Positions 7,494-15,167 of a DNA stretch of 36,940 bases are shown one piece after another; position 1 is the stretch's first letter, and each line of letters starts with the position of its first letter. This DNA comes from JAWAAW01 sp038884575. GTDB lineage: Archaea > Nanobdellota > Nanobdellia > Woesearchaeales > ARS49. The stretch spans positions 1-36,940 of the forward strand of contig JAWABQ010000010.1 of NCBI GenBank assembly GCA_038884575.1, read 5' to 3'. The notes beneath the pieces were generated by a model, which ran no database searches, had not been told where the DNA came from, and saw only the letters and a program-made list of their open reading frames with translations. The translations under genes and the position numbers were made by a program.

Positions 7494-7859
7494 TTACAAG
7501 CAGCTGACAATATCAGAAAGCGTTTTCCTCTTTTCAGCATCACACTGCTTTTCAGGGTTGAAGACAAGCGATGCGCTTATTTCTGCAGCAGGTACTGCAT
7601 CAATGTAGCCGTGAGCCAGTCCGTAAGGCGGGTAATAAACGACTGTAAGCCTGAAACAATCATGCTCAACACTTACTTTCCTGATCCTTGGCTCGCCTCT
7701 GAAGAACTTGTAATCAACTTTTGCGCCGGCTTCAATTTTCAAAACCTTGCTTACAAGCCTGTTGATTATTGTGTTGGCTTTGTGCAGGTCAAAATCAGGG
7801 CCTGGTGAGAGTATCCACTGCTTTTTTCTCCTTGTCCCGTAAACCACTGAATTTTCCAT
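7494..7859 (-). CDS. Hypothetical protein, 121 aa
   Basis: I do not recognise this protein. It starts MENSVVYG and has a basic N-terminal stretch (TRRKKQW), an amphipathic middle and three strand-like segments (KVDYKFF, FRLTVVYYPP, SASLVF). No signal peptide, membrane helix or cysteine motif is seen. ATG 7859 is preferred because a longer reading from 7949 would run through the promoter and start of the divergent NFACT-R gene. It converges on the operon with only five nt between stops. Confidence 0.55.
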   Translation of the reverse strand: MENSVVYGTRRKKQWILSPGPDFDLHKANTIINRLVSKVLKIEAGAKVDYKFFRGEPRIRKVSVEHDCFRLTVVYYPPYGLAHGYIDAVPAAEISASLVFNPEKQCDAEKRKTLSDIVSCL

Positions 7860-7935
7860 GGCTTTAAACCCTTTCAGGCAGTTTATTAAGCTTCTGGAGG
7901 AAATGTTTAAATCCTCAAATAAAAGCAGCAATGAA
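7860..7935. promoter_or_regulatory. Divergent promoter region before NFACT-R gene
   Basis: The sequence GTTTAAAT at about 7905-7912 lies 25-28 nt before ATG 7936, the spacing of a leaderless archaeal promoter. An in-frame ATG at 7858 lies upstream of this box and is unlikely to be the start. Confidence 0.45.
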
Positions 7936-8724
7936 ATGCGCCTAATCATTAATGTGAAAAAGTCAGTTGAAAAGAACGCTGCTGACTATTTTGAGAAAGC
8001 CAAAAAAGCCAAAAGCAAGATAGAAGGTTTAAAGACTGCCTTGAAGCGTTTTGAACTGCAAAAAGAAAAATTTCTCAAGGAAAAGGAATCAGTGATTGCA
8101 AGGATGGAAAAAACAGCAGCAAAGCCCCAGAGAGAAAAGGCGTGGTATGAAAAATTCAGGTGGTTCTACTCAAGCGAAGGATTTTTGTGCATAGGCGGAA
8201 GGGACGCAACAACAAACGACATCATCATCAAGAAACACACACGGCCAGGAGACCTTGTCTTTCACACAGAAGCACCAGGAAGCCCGTTCTTTGTTGTGAA
8301 GGCAGAAGGCAAAAACATTGGCGAGGCAACAAAAGAGGAAACAGCACAGGCAGCAGCATCTTACTCAAGAGGATGGAAACTTGGATTAAGCTCAATGGAA
8401 GTCTATCACGTCACGCCAGAACAAGTCACGAAAGAGGCAAAAGCAGGAGAATACCTGGCAAAAGGCGCATTCATGATAATTGGCAAACGAACTTATTACC
8501 ACCCAAATCTGGAACTTGCAATAGGCATTCTTGACGACGGCAGAGTCATGGGCGGCCCTTTGCCTGCAGTAAGAAAGCACTGCAAGAAATACGCAATCAT
8601 CAGGCAGGGCGATGAAAAGCCGTCAGACATTGCAAAGCACTTAATCAAACTGTTAGGCGAAGGAACTCCTGATGAAATAATCTCAGCGCTTCCAGCCGGC
8701 GAGATGAGAATAGCAAAGCAGTAA
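7936..8724 (+). CDS. NFACT-R (DUF814) domain protein, short form of Rqc2-like
   Basis: This 262-aa protein has a coiled-coil segment (about residues 10-70, rich in K/E/A) followed by an NFACT-R domain. The domain is marked by WYEKFRWFYSS, the highly conserved IGGRDATTND, RPGDLVFHTE, SPFFVVK, and the final GAFMIIGKR. In full-length Rqc2/NEMF/RqcH proteins this domain follows NFACT-N and helix-hairpin-helix domains and helps bind tRNA and the large ribosomal subunit in ribosome-associated quality control. Here those N-terminal domains are missing, so this is either a stand-alone RNA-binding form or half of a split system encoded elsewhere. The start is chosen from the TATA-to-ATG spacing. Codon use is A-rich compared with the next genes. 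Confidence 0.82.
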   Translation: MRLIINVKKSVEKNAADYFEKAKKAKSKIEGLKTALKRFELQKEKFLKEKESVIARMEKTAAKPQREKAWYEKFRWFYSSEGFLCIGGRDATTNDIIIKKHTRPGDLVFHTEAPGSPFFVVKAEGKNIGEATKEETAQAAASYSRGWKLGLSSMEVYHVTPEQVTKEAKAGEYLAKGAFMIIGKRTYYHPNLELAIGILDDGRVMGGPLPAVRKHCKKYAIIRQGDEKPSDIAKHLIKLLGEGTPDEIISALPAGEMRIAKQ

Positions 8725-8769
8725 TGTTTTTATACGCGGATAATAATGATCTGCAAAAAGAGGTCCATC

Positions 8770-8820
8770 ATGGCAAAAAAGAAAAAAGCAAAGAAAGCAA
8801 AGACGTGCCGCTGGTGCTGA
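8770..8820 (+). CDS. 16-codon lysine-rich reading frame, probable displaced N-terminus of the CRM protein
   Basis: ATG 8770 has the best start signals in this gap: a TATA-like GTTTTTATA at 8725-8733 and AGAGGT at 8759-8764, five nt before the ATG. The frame codes MAKKKKAKKAKTCRWC and stops at TGA 8818. The following CRM domain lies in another frame and lacks such signals. A one-base frameshift would join this Lys-rich tail to the CRM protein. Alternatives are a leader peptide with reinitiation at 8831, or a sequencing error. Confidence 0.4.
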   Translation: MAKKKKAKKAKTCRWC

Positions 8821-8830
8821 GCTGTTTGTC

Positions 8831-9085
8831 ATGGACACGCATGCGTTGCCTGTACTCGTAAGAATCGGAAAGGCAGGGATTACAGAGACTGTGCTTGAGG
8901 AAATAAGAAAGCAGGTCAAAAAGCGCAAAATAATCAAGGTAAAATTCCTGCCTGCTCATGCAAAGGGAAAGGACAAAAAAGCATTTGCAGGCGAGCTGGC
9001 GGTGAAGACAGGCTCAAGGGTTGTTTCGCAGGCTGGTTTTGTGGTTGTTTTGGCAGAGAATTTAAATACCAAAAGCGCAAAATAA
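8831..9085 (+). CDS. CRM/YhbY-family RNA-binding protein
   Basis: This 84-aa protein is a single CRM (CRS1-YhbY) domain. It has the VRIGKAGIT opening, a helix with EEIRKQVKKRK, a strand IIKVKFL, and the closing TGSRVVSQAGFVVVL. YhbY-type proteins bind structured RNA and associate with pre-50S particles. In archaea they are small free-standing proteins like this one. The preceding 60 nt in the same frame are open but contain no start codon, while a well-signalled ATG in a different frame lies at 8770, so the true N-terminus may be longer. It is 21 nt upstream of the next gene. Placement after an NFACT-R gene suggests a ribosome-related pair. Confidence 0.82.
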   Translation: MDTHALPVLVRIGKAGITETVLEEIRKQVKKRKIIKVKFLPAHAKGKDKKAFAGELAVKTGSRVVSQAGFVVVLAENLNTKSAK

Positions 9086-9106
9086 AGTCAAAAAAAGCGG
9101 TGTAAA

Positions 9107-10723
9107 ATGGCAGAAGAAGAGCCATGGCTGGCAGAGGGAGTGAAAGGGGCTTCAAGCAAGCGCCTCATATTCCACGGCTTTTACACTGACAAATTCAAGA
9201 AGGATTATCCTGACTGGAAGAAGTATGATGACAAACAGAAAAAGGAAATCCTGAAGAAAATGTCTGCGGAAAAGGCAGAGGGCTATGCTGACCATGACGA
9301 GCTTGAGATTCAGCGCGACCAGATGATGCTAATGCCTTATCCGAAGCCTGTTAACAAGTATTACCTGATTTACGAGGTGCCGCACGAGAGCATAGAGCCT
9401 GTGTATTACTGGCTTCTTGGCCACCTGACTTATGACTGGGGCTATCCTGTCATCCATAAGATATCTGACATTTTCACAGCCGCAGAGCAGTCCTCGTTCT
9501 ATGGCGCGTCTGCGCAGCGCCTTGGGCTTGCGCAGGACAAGGTTGCGCAGTATCTGGCGACCATAGGCAAAATGATCAAGGATATGTTTCAGCTTGTCAG
9601 GGAGCTCAGGTGGATTGATGAGCGCAAGCAGTACTACATAGACTCTGACGAGGGCAAGGAGGGCGCTGAAATCGCGCTCAAGGGGCTCTGGACTGACATG
9701 GTGGATGGTGTTGTGGGCGGCCAGAGGACTTCAAGCAACCTGTTTGTGATGGCGCAGCAGCTGAACTTCTCGGCGCTTCCTGACCTGTTCTTCAGCATTC
9801 ACGTGACAAAGAAGGTGGTTGCGAAAATAAAGGGCAAGCCTGCTGACAAGGTCACAGATGAGGAATGCCGCAAGATGGTTGACGAGCTTGTGGAAAAGCA
9901 GGCAGGCGGCTTCAACAAGGAAATCAAGAACCTGCTCAAGCGCAAGCTTTACCAGTACCTTGTGTGGAAGGCGGAAACCTGGATTGAGATACAGCAGCGC
10001 AGGAGGTTCACGCTTGACTATTTGAGGCAGCACTACCACATAATCAAGATGTACATGAGCTGGGTCAAGCCTTACCTGAAGCACATCCGCAAGCTCGGCG
10101 CTGATGTCAGCAAGATGAGCTCTGCAGACCTGATTTCCGCCTTTGAGGGCAACCTTATAGAGATAGAGATTCTTGGGCAGAAGACGCCTGAGAAGAACAA
10201 GAATGTTTATTCGTGCATACTCCTTACATTCCAGTACAGGACAAGGCCTGAGATGCAGTTTGCGCTTGAGGGCGGCTACCACAGGGGGCCGCTGCACATG
10301 GGCGAGACAAGGATTTTCTGTAGGGCATATGCCTGGACTGAAAAGCAGATAGAGGCGTTCAAGAAGATGAAGGACGAGGAGGACTTTGAGTTGATAAGGA
10401 GCATTGATGACTCTCTCAGGGCTGCAATGGATGCGTTAAAGGAGGACCTTGACAGGTACCTTTCAGAGGCAGAGCGGCTCCACAAGGAAAAGGAGGAAAA
10501 AAAGCCTGAGCCGAAAAAGCTTGACCTTTTTGAGCCCTTCAAGGAGATAGGCAAGGGTTTTACAGAGACTTTCACGTCAATTCTTCCGCAGAGGAAAAAG
10601 AAGGAAGGGCCCACAGACGCAGAGCTTGAAAATGAAAAAAAGGTTGCAAAATCAGGCGCTTCAAAAGAACTCTGGCAGACATACAAGAACTTCAAGAAAG
10701 CGCACAGGTTGCTGTCGTGGTAA
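9107..10723 (+). CDS. Unrecognised 538-aa cytoplasmic protein
   Basis: I do not recognise a family. The protein is soluble, with no signal peptide or membrane helix. It is rich in Tyr, Trp and charged residues. Visible blocks are a central region around HLTYDWGYPVIHKISDIF (about residues 105-122), a long helical part through residues 170-380 with basic clusters, a KK/EE coiled segment near 460-475, and a basic C-terminal tail ending KKAHRLLSW. GGTGT lies four nt before ATG 9107. It follows the CRM gene by 21 nt and may be transcribed with it. G/C-ending codons and the absence of stops over 1.6 kb make it a confident gene. A structural or complex-forming role is a guess. Confidence 0.72.
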   Translation: MAEEEPWLAEGVKGASSKRLIFHGFYTDKFKKDYPDWKKYDDKQKKEILKKMSAEKAEGYADHDELEIQRDQMMLMPYPKPVNKYYLIYEVPHESIEPVYYWLLGHLTYDWGYPVIHKISDIFTAAEQSSFYGASAQRLGLAQDKVAQYLATIGKMIKDMFQLVRELRWIDERKQYYIDSDEGKEGAEIALKGLWTDMVDGVVGGQRTSSNLFVMAQQLNFSALPDLFFSIHVTKKVVAKIKGKPADKVTDEECRKMVDELVEKQAGGFNKEIKNLLKRKLYQYLVWKAETWIEIQQRRRFTLDYLRQHYHIIKMYMSWVKPYLKHIRKLGADVSKMSSADLISAFEGNLIEIEILGQKTPEKNKNVYSCILLTFQYRTRPEMQFALEGGYHRGPLHMGETRIFCRAYAWTEKQIEAFKKMKDEEDFELIRSIDDSLRAAMDALKEDLDRYLSEAERLHKEKEEKKPEPKKLDLFEPFKEIGKGFTETFTSILPQRKKKEGPTDAELENEKKVAKSGASKELWQTYKNFKKAHRLLSW

Positions 10724-10815
10724 TGTGATTGCAGGGAGCCCTGTTATTCTGTATTTGCCCCTTCCTTATAAATTATAGAGCAATCCATTTAAGCTTGCAA
10801 ACCACTATTATTGTC

Positions 10816-11004
10816 ATGGCGGGGGAAGTGTTTTCACACAGGCATTCTGAAGAGGAGTCGTGCCCGAACTGCGGGACTCCGATAAGGCGTGGCGTTACGA
10901 CGCAGTACCTTGACGACCTTGACGCAGAGATTTGCGCAGTATGCGAGCAGCCGCTGGCATACGGCGAAAACCAGCTTGCAAGCGGCAGTTTGCAGATAAA
11001 GTAA
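10816..11004 (+). CDS. Small zinc-ribbon protein, 62 aa
   Basis: The protein has two CxxC knuckles, CPNC near residue 16 and CAVC near residue 42, separated by about 26 residues including an acidic DDLDAE stretch. This is the layout of a zinc ribbon, as found in small archaeal nucleic-acid or protein adaptors. The start is ATG 10816, about 26 nt after a TATA-like CATTTAAG (10785-10792). An in-frame ATG at 10729 would add a hydrophobic 29 residues encoded across the promoter and is rejected. No partner can be named. Confidence 0.6.
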   Translation: MAGEVFSHRHSEEESCPNCGTPIRRGVTTQYLDDLDAEICAVCEQPLAYGENQLASGSLQIK

Positions 11005-11060
11005 TTCTTGAGAGCGCCGGAGGCTAACGCTTAAATACGCAGCGCTCTTTGTTTTCTCAT

Positions 11061-11657
11061 ATGGAGACTGTTGATTTTGACAGGATAAGGAAGCTTCCGC
11101 CTGAAAGGAAAATAAAAGTCCTGAGGGAGCTGCAGGAAAAGCTCGCTGATTTCATAAAGGAAAGGTCAGAGGAGATTGCAAAGTCCCAGCAGGAAATAAA
11201 GGACGCGCAGGACTTTCTGAAAGAGGCAGAGGAGGAATTGCGCGTCCTTGAGGAAATGCAGGAAAGGGCGCCTGGAATAAAAAAAGTTGATGTTGAAAAG
11301 CTGTTCAAGCCTGCAAAGAAAAAGGGCAGGGGGCTTGAGAGCATAGCAGAGGAAGATGCGCCAAAAGCCCCGCCGACAGCTGCAGAGCATGATGCTTACA
11401 TTTCCAGGCTTGCGCAGATGCCTGTATCAGACATTTACGAGAGGATTCGCGCAATAGGCAATGAAATCAGGACCACAGGGACAATCTCGCCATACCAGCA
11501 GCAGAGGCTTGAGATGTTCGGCGAGGCTCTGCAGGAAAAGGAAGAGGCAATCAGGGAAGGCAGGTATGAGCCTGGCAGAAAGGCAGAAGCCCTGCTTACT
11601 GCTGCTGAAAGGGCAATCTCTTATGCAAAGGGCGAGAGGCAGTATAAAACCCGCTGA
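11061..11657 (+). CDS. Coiled-coil protein, 198 aa, unknown function
   Basis: Residues 1-80 are an almost unbroken charged helix (Glu/Lys/Leu heptads) that should form a coiled coil. A basic hinge (KPAKKKGRG) follows. The C-terminal half is helical with RIRAIGNEIRTTG and a conserved-looking YEPGRKAEALLTAAERA. No enzymatic motif is seen. The start is ATG 11061, about 27 nt after a TATA-like GCTTAAATAC (11028-11037). It sits between a zinc-ribbon gene and the 640-aa TIM-barrel gene, all on the same strand but each with its own TATA box. Confidence 0.6.
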   Translation: METVDFDRIRKLPPERKIKVLRELQEKLADFIKERSEEIAKSQQEIKDAQDFLKEAEEELRVLEEMQERAPGIKKVDVEKLFKPAKKKGRGLESIAEEDAPKAPPTAAEHDAYISRLAQMPVSDIYERIRAIGNEIRTTGTISPYQQQRLEMFGEALQEKEEAIREGRYEPGRKAEALLTAAERAISYAKGERQYKTR

Positions 11658-11697
11658 CTCACAAAGCTTATAAACCCAATATACCTTTTTGTATACT

Positions 11698-13620
11698 ATG
11701 GCAGAGTTCAGAACAGAGTACTACACTCCGATGGACCGCAAATACCACGAAATGGCTGAGCTGGAGACAGCCAGGCCTTCCACAGACATAGAGGAGCCGA
11801 TAATCCCTATTTCGCAGATCGGCCAGACAGTGCCTGAGCACGACCCAGTGGGCAGGCACAAGAACATAATACAAGGGGTGCAGGCGGCAATAAGGGGAGG
11901 GACAGGCAACCTGCAGATAGTATTCCAGACCCCTGTTGAGTCAGCCATTGGCGGCAGGCCCAAGGCATATGGGGCAGAAGTCAGGCAGGCATTAAAGGAA
12001 GTCGCGATGGCAAACGAGGTGCTTTTCACAGGCATGGAAATGCCGACATCGCTTACAAACATGTCAGGCTGGGACGACCGCAGGGGCGTTGTTGACGAGG
12101 CAAAGCGCCAGAGGGACCTTAACGAGGTAAAGGAGATGATAAAGTTTGCCGCAGACGTCGGGCAGGGCGGCGGCGTTGACATTGTAAGCTGGGAGCATGA
12201 CAGGCCTGCATTCCGCTCAAAATGGTTTGAGCAGGACAAGACAGCACAAAAGGCATTCAGCCAGTTTGCAGAGCAGGAAAAAAAATTTGAGCAGGTCAGG
12301 TTTGTGGACCAGCGCTCAGGGCAGATTATCCCTGTGCCGATAAGGGAGGGGATATGGGTTTTCCGCGACCCCAACACATTTGAGGAACTTGACCCGCTCA
12401 AGGGGCAAAGCGCAGTGCAGTGGGATTTTGAGGACTTTGAAAGGTTTGGAAAATACCTTCAGGACCATCCTGAAATGGCAAGGGAGCTGGGCATAAAAAG
12501 CACAGATGTCCATGGACTGATAAAGCACCATTTTATTGAAACCCAGAGGAGCATTGCAGAGGCAGAGGCAGGCTATTACCGCGAGCGCCTCAGGGGCACA
12601 AATCAGGCACTGAAGTCTGTTAACAAGGCGCTTGAGACAAGGCGGGATCCCAGGACAAACAGGGCGCTGACAGAGCGCGAACTCAAGGAGCTTGAGGAAG
12701 AGAAAAAAGCGCTTTTGGACATTCAGCGCAGGGAAATCGAGGGGATAAAGGGGCAGGAGCGAATGGCTGCAGAGCAGATGGCGCGCATGACAAACTGGGT
12801 GCCAATGGAGGAATACACACTCAAGCTCAGCAAGCAGTCTTATGCAGATGCAGGAATCACTGCAATGAACACGCAGGACAAGATGGGGCCAAAGAACATC
12901 AAGAAGGATTTGTATGTTGGCCCTGAGCTTGGATGGCCACAGTTTTACGGCAGCCATCCGCAGGAGTTTGTTGACATGATAAGGGGCGCAAGGGAGGTGA
13001 TGGTCAAGATACTGACAAATGACAAGGAATTTGAGGGCAAGTACAAGGACTATGGGCTGAGGGCGCCGATGAGCCGCTCAGAGGCAGAGGAGGAGGCAAA
13101 GCGCCACATCAAGGGCACATTTGACACCTCGCACATGGGAATGTGGCTGCAGAACTTCCACCCTGAAATGCCCTGGGACAAGCGCGTAAAGGAATTCACA
13201 AAATGGTACAAGAAGCAGATTGAGGCGCTTGCTGAAATCAACAGGAAGGAACAGATTATCGGCGCAATACAGGCTGTTGACAGCGCTGGCGCAGGCCACG
13301 GCCACCTGCCTGCGGGCCAGGGGATACTGCCTGTCAAGGAGGCTGTTGAAATCCTCAGGCAGAAGGGTGGATTCTCAGGATACATCACATCAGAAGGCCA
13401 TGAGGAGGAGAAGTTCGGTGAGGGAAGGATAACGCTCAAAACATGGCAGCATTTCAATGCGCCAATCTCATCAGGATATGGTCCGGGCCCGGGGCCTGCA
13501 ATGAGGTGGGGCGACATCAGGGAGTCATACTTCGGAAGGACTTACTCGCCGTTGTTCATGTTCGGCGCCTATGCCCCAAGCAACGAGTTCAAGCTCTGGT
13601 CAGAAGTGCCGCTGGAATAA
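11698..13620 (+). CDS. Large protein with xylose-isomerase-like TIM-barrel signature, 640 aa
   Basis: Several blocks match the sugar isomerase/AP endonuclease family 2 fold: an early strand around LFTGMEMP, GVDIVSWEH (about residues 161-169), FDTSH at 475-479, and near 530-565 the pattern D-x8-H-x-LPAGQG followed by GGFSGYITSEGHEE. The last corresponds to the family's metal and substrate loops (H...G.G...L...GY.G....E). Residues 280-365 form a charged coiled-coil insertion not normal for the family, and the total length is about twice that of a typical member. The reaction is unknown. The start is ATG 11698, about 25 nt after a TATA-like GCTTATAAA (11667-11675). Fold assignment is by eye. Confidence 0.6.
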   Translation: MAEFRTEYYTPMDRKYHEMAELETARPSTDIEEPIIPISQIGQTVPEHDPVGRHKNIIQGVQAAIRGGTGNLQIVFQTPVESAIGGRPKAYGAEVRQALKEVAMANEVLFTGMEMPTSLTNMSGWDDRRGVVDEAKRQRDLNEVKEMIKFAADVGQGGGVDIVSWEHDRPAFRSKWFEQDKTAQKAFSQFAEQEKKFEQVRFVDQRSGQIIPVPIREGIWVFRDPNTFEELDPLKGQSAVQWDFEDFERFGKYLQDHPEMARELGIKSTDVHGLIKHHFIETQRSIAEAEAGYYRERLRGTNQALKSVNKALETRRDPRTNRALTERELKELEEEKKALLDIQRREIEGIKGQERMAAEQMARMTNWVPMEEYTLKLSKQSYADAGITAMNTQDKMGPKNIKKDLYVGPELGWPQFYGSHPQEFVDMIRGAREVMVKILTNDKEFEGKYKDYGLRAPMSRSEAEEEAKRHIKGTFDTSHMGMWLQNFHPEMPWDKRVKEFTKWYKKQIEALAEINRKEQIIGAIQAVDSAGAGHGHLPAGQGILPVKEAVEILRQKGGFSGYITSEGHEEEKFGEGRITLKTWQHFNAPISSGYGPGPGPAMRWGDIRESYFGRTYSPLFMFGAYAPSNEFKLWSEVPLE

Positions 13621-13654
13621 AAAAAGAATTCTAAAAAATAAAAAAAGGCAGCAA
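13621..13654 (-). terminator. Poly-T terminator of the lipoprotein gene
   Basis: The gap between convergent genes is almost pure A on the plus strand. On the minus strand it therefore reads as two T-tracts directly after the lipoprotein stop, the usual archaeal termination signal. No hairpin is needed or seen. Confidence 0.4.
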
Positions 13655-14278
13655 TTACTGCAGCCCTGAGTCTATCTGCTGTGCAACAGCTACGAGCTTT
13701 TCGGCAGGGCACAATCCTGTCATTGAGCCAAGCCTTGTAAGCCATGAGCCCCTTACCCAGACAACATTGTGCCTTGCAATCTCATCATACTCGTAGCTGC
13801 GCTCGCCGACAAGCTTTCCTTCAACAGCTCCCTGCCTGACCCTTGCCTTTACCCCGCGGTCAAACTCGCTGTTTGCTTCCTCTGCCTTGTCCCATTCGAC
13901 GACAGTAAAGCCTGCAGTCAGCTTGTTGTTCATCGGGTCTGCGATGTTGACCCAGCAGTCCCCCTGCGTTATCTTCGGCGTCAGGACAACCTTGCCTTCG
14001 TAGCCGCAGAGCGCCTTGAAGTCTTCTGCAGTCAGAAGGTCAAAGCACCTCTTGTCAAGGGGAAGCCCTGCCATTTCTGCACGGGCTGCAACCTGCGCAA
14101 CCTCTGCCGGAGCTGTTTCTGCAGGCGCTGCCGGCCCGCTTGGCGCAGGCGCTGCTGGCGCGCTTGGTGCCGGTGCAGCAGGAGCTGCCGGTGCCGGCGC
14201 AGCTGGCGGCGCAGCAGGCTGGCATCCAATCACAAAAATAACTGACAGAACCACTAATGCCAAAAATAATTTGTTCAT
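13655..14278 (-). CDS. Lipoprotein with Ala/Pro linker and small C-terminal domain
   Basis: This 207-aa protein starts with a signal peptide ending in a lipobox VIGC (Cys19), so it should be lipid-anchored outside the membrane. Residues 20-60 are a low-complexity Pro/Ala linker. The globular part (about 70-207) has RCFDLLTAEDFKALCGY, a GDCWVNI strand and a late LCPAEK. Three to four cysteines could form disulfides. The C-terminal part faintly recalls DUF3558-like lipoproteins of bacteria, which is not a firm call. The ATG is preceded by GGGGTGA seven nt upstream, and a TATA-like TTTAAATACA lies near 14310-14320. The gene thus has a leader, unlike most neighbours. Confidence 0.72.
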   Translation of the reverse strand: MNKLFLALVVLSVIFVIGCQPAAPPAAPAPAAPAAPAPSAPAAPAPSGPAAPAETAPAEVAQVAARAEMAGLPLDKRCFDLLTAEDFKALCGYEGKVVLTPKITQGDCWVNIADPMNNKLTAGFTVVEWDKAEEANSEFDRGVKARVRQGAVEGKLVGERSYEYDEIARHNVVWVRGSWLTRLGSMTGLCPAEKLVAVAQQIDSGLQ

Positions 14279-14324
14279 TTTGACTCACCCCGTGCGCAAA
14301 AAGAAGATGATTGTATTTAAATCT

Positions 14325-15167
14325 TTAGGTGTAATACAACGCTTCTGTGGCCACAATCGCCTTGTCCCTTATTGCTATTTTTACTGCAGAATTCCTTCCT
14401 GGGCAGACAAACCACTGGCCGCCGTGCTGTTCACAAAGCGGCTTTGAGAGGTGGTAATGCCCAAATACATTCAATAACGGCCTGAACTTCCTGTTAATAG
14501 CGACAGCTCCTGCATCACAACCGTAGTCGTCAATTGAATTGCTGCTGGAGAGCCTCGAGGTTCCTGCTGTTTCCCGGAAAAGGGTCTTATGGCCTTTGTG
14601 GGTTACAAAAATGTCAATCGCGCTTTGGCCGAGCAGGTTTTTTGCAGCCTCAGAAATTCTGCCGCAGCCATCCCTGCAGGATATTTCATCATACCACCTG
14701 AGGTGGGGGTAGAATTCGGGACAGAAATCAAGGACTGCATTCACGAATTCACCTGTTGCGGGCAGACCTGCAATTGCCAGCCCCTGGAATTCAGCAGTGC
14801 TGCCAACCAAATACTTTACCGCAGTCATTTTATTCTTAACAAACTGCGGGTCGTGGTTGCCAAGTGTTGCAAAGACAGGAATGCCTGCCCTTTTGTAATA
14901 CTCATTGATTTTCACTGCCCTTTCAAGATAGTGTATTTTAAAGCAATCTTTTATTGCCTGCGCCCTCCTGATGGGGTTGATTATGTCCCTGTTCTCTTCA
15001 GGAAGCTTGTGCTTGATGAGCCATGCTGACTCATCATTGCCATTAAGCCACTGGTCAAAATCATCGCCAGCGTCGATTATCGCATCGCATCCTTTTGAGA
15101 AACCAACAATCTTCTCAAGTTTCTGCCAGTTGTCGTGGATGTCAGCAACGCACAAAAATGTGGTCAT
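14325..15167 (-). CDS. Calcineurin-like metallophosphoesterase
   Basis: This 280-aa protein shows the phosphoesterase motifs in order: D-x-H in VADIHDN (Asp9, His11), GD in DAGDDFD (near 33), GNHD in ATLGNHDPQ (about 104-107), a VTHKGH block, and GHYH (about 236-239) followed by CPGRNS. These residues bind two metal ions. The family hydrolyses phosphomono- or diesters, and the sequence does not identify the substrate. It is too small and differently arranged to be Mre11, and it is not adjacent to the Rad50-like gene. It could supply the phosphatase missing from the amidinotransferase operon, but distance and orientation give no support. Confidence 0.85.
   Translation of the reverse strand: MTTFLCVADIHDNWQKLEKIVGFSKGCDAIIDAGDDFDQWLNGNDESAWLIKHKLPEENRDIINPIRRAQAIKDCFKIHYLERAVKINEYYKRAGIPVFATLGNHDPQFVKNKMTAVKYLVGSTAEFQGLAIAGLPATGEFVNAVLDFCPEFYPHLRWYDEISCRDGCGRISEAAKNLLGQSAIDIFVTHKGHKTLFRETAGTSRLSSSNSIDDYGCDAGAVAINRKFRPLLNVFGHYHLSKPLCEQHGGQWFVCPGRNSAVKIAIRDKAIVATEALYYT

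Noticed and set aside
12316..12957. 213-aa minus-strand open frame
   Set aside because: It lies wholly inside the 640-aa plus gene; its Cys/Leu-rich composition is typical of antisense of G/C-ending codons.
14325..15167. Mre11 partner of the Rad50-like protein
   Set aside because: It is a calcineurin-like phosphoesterase but only 280 aa, without the Mre11 capping domain pattern, and 15 kb away on the other strand.
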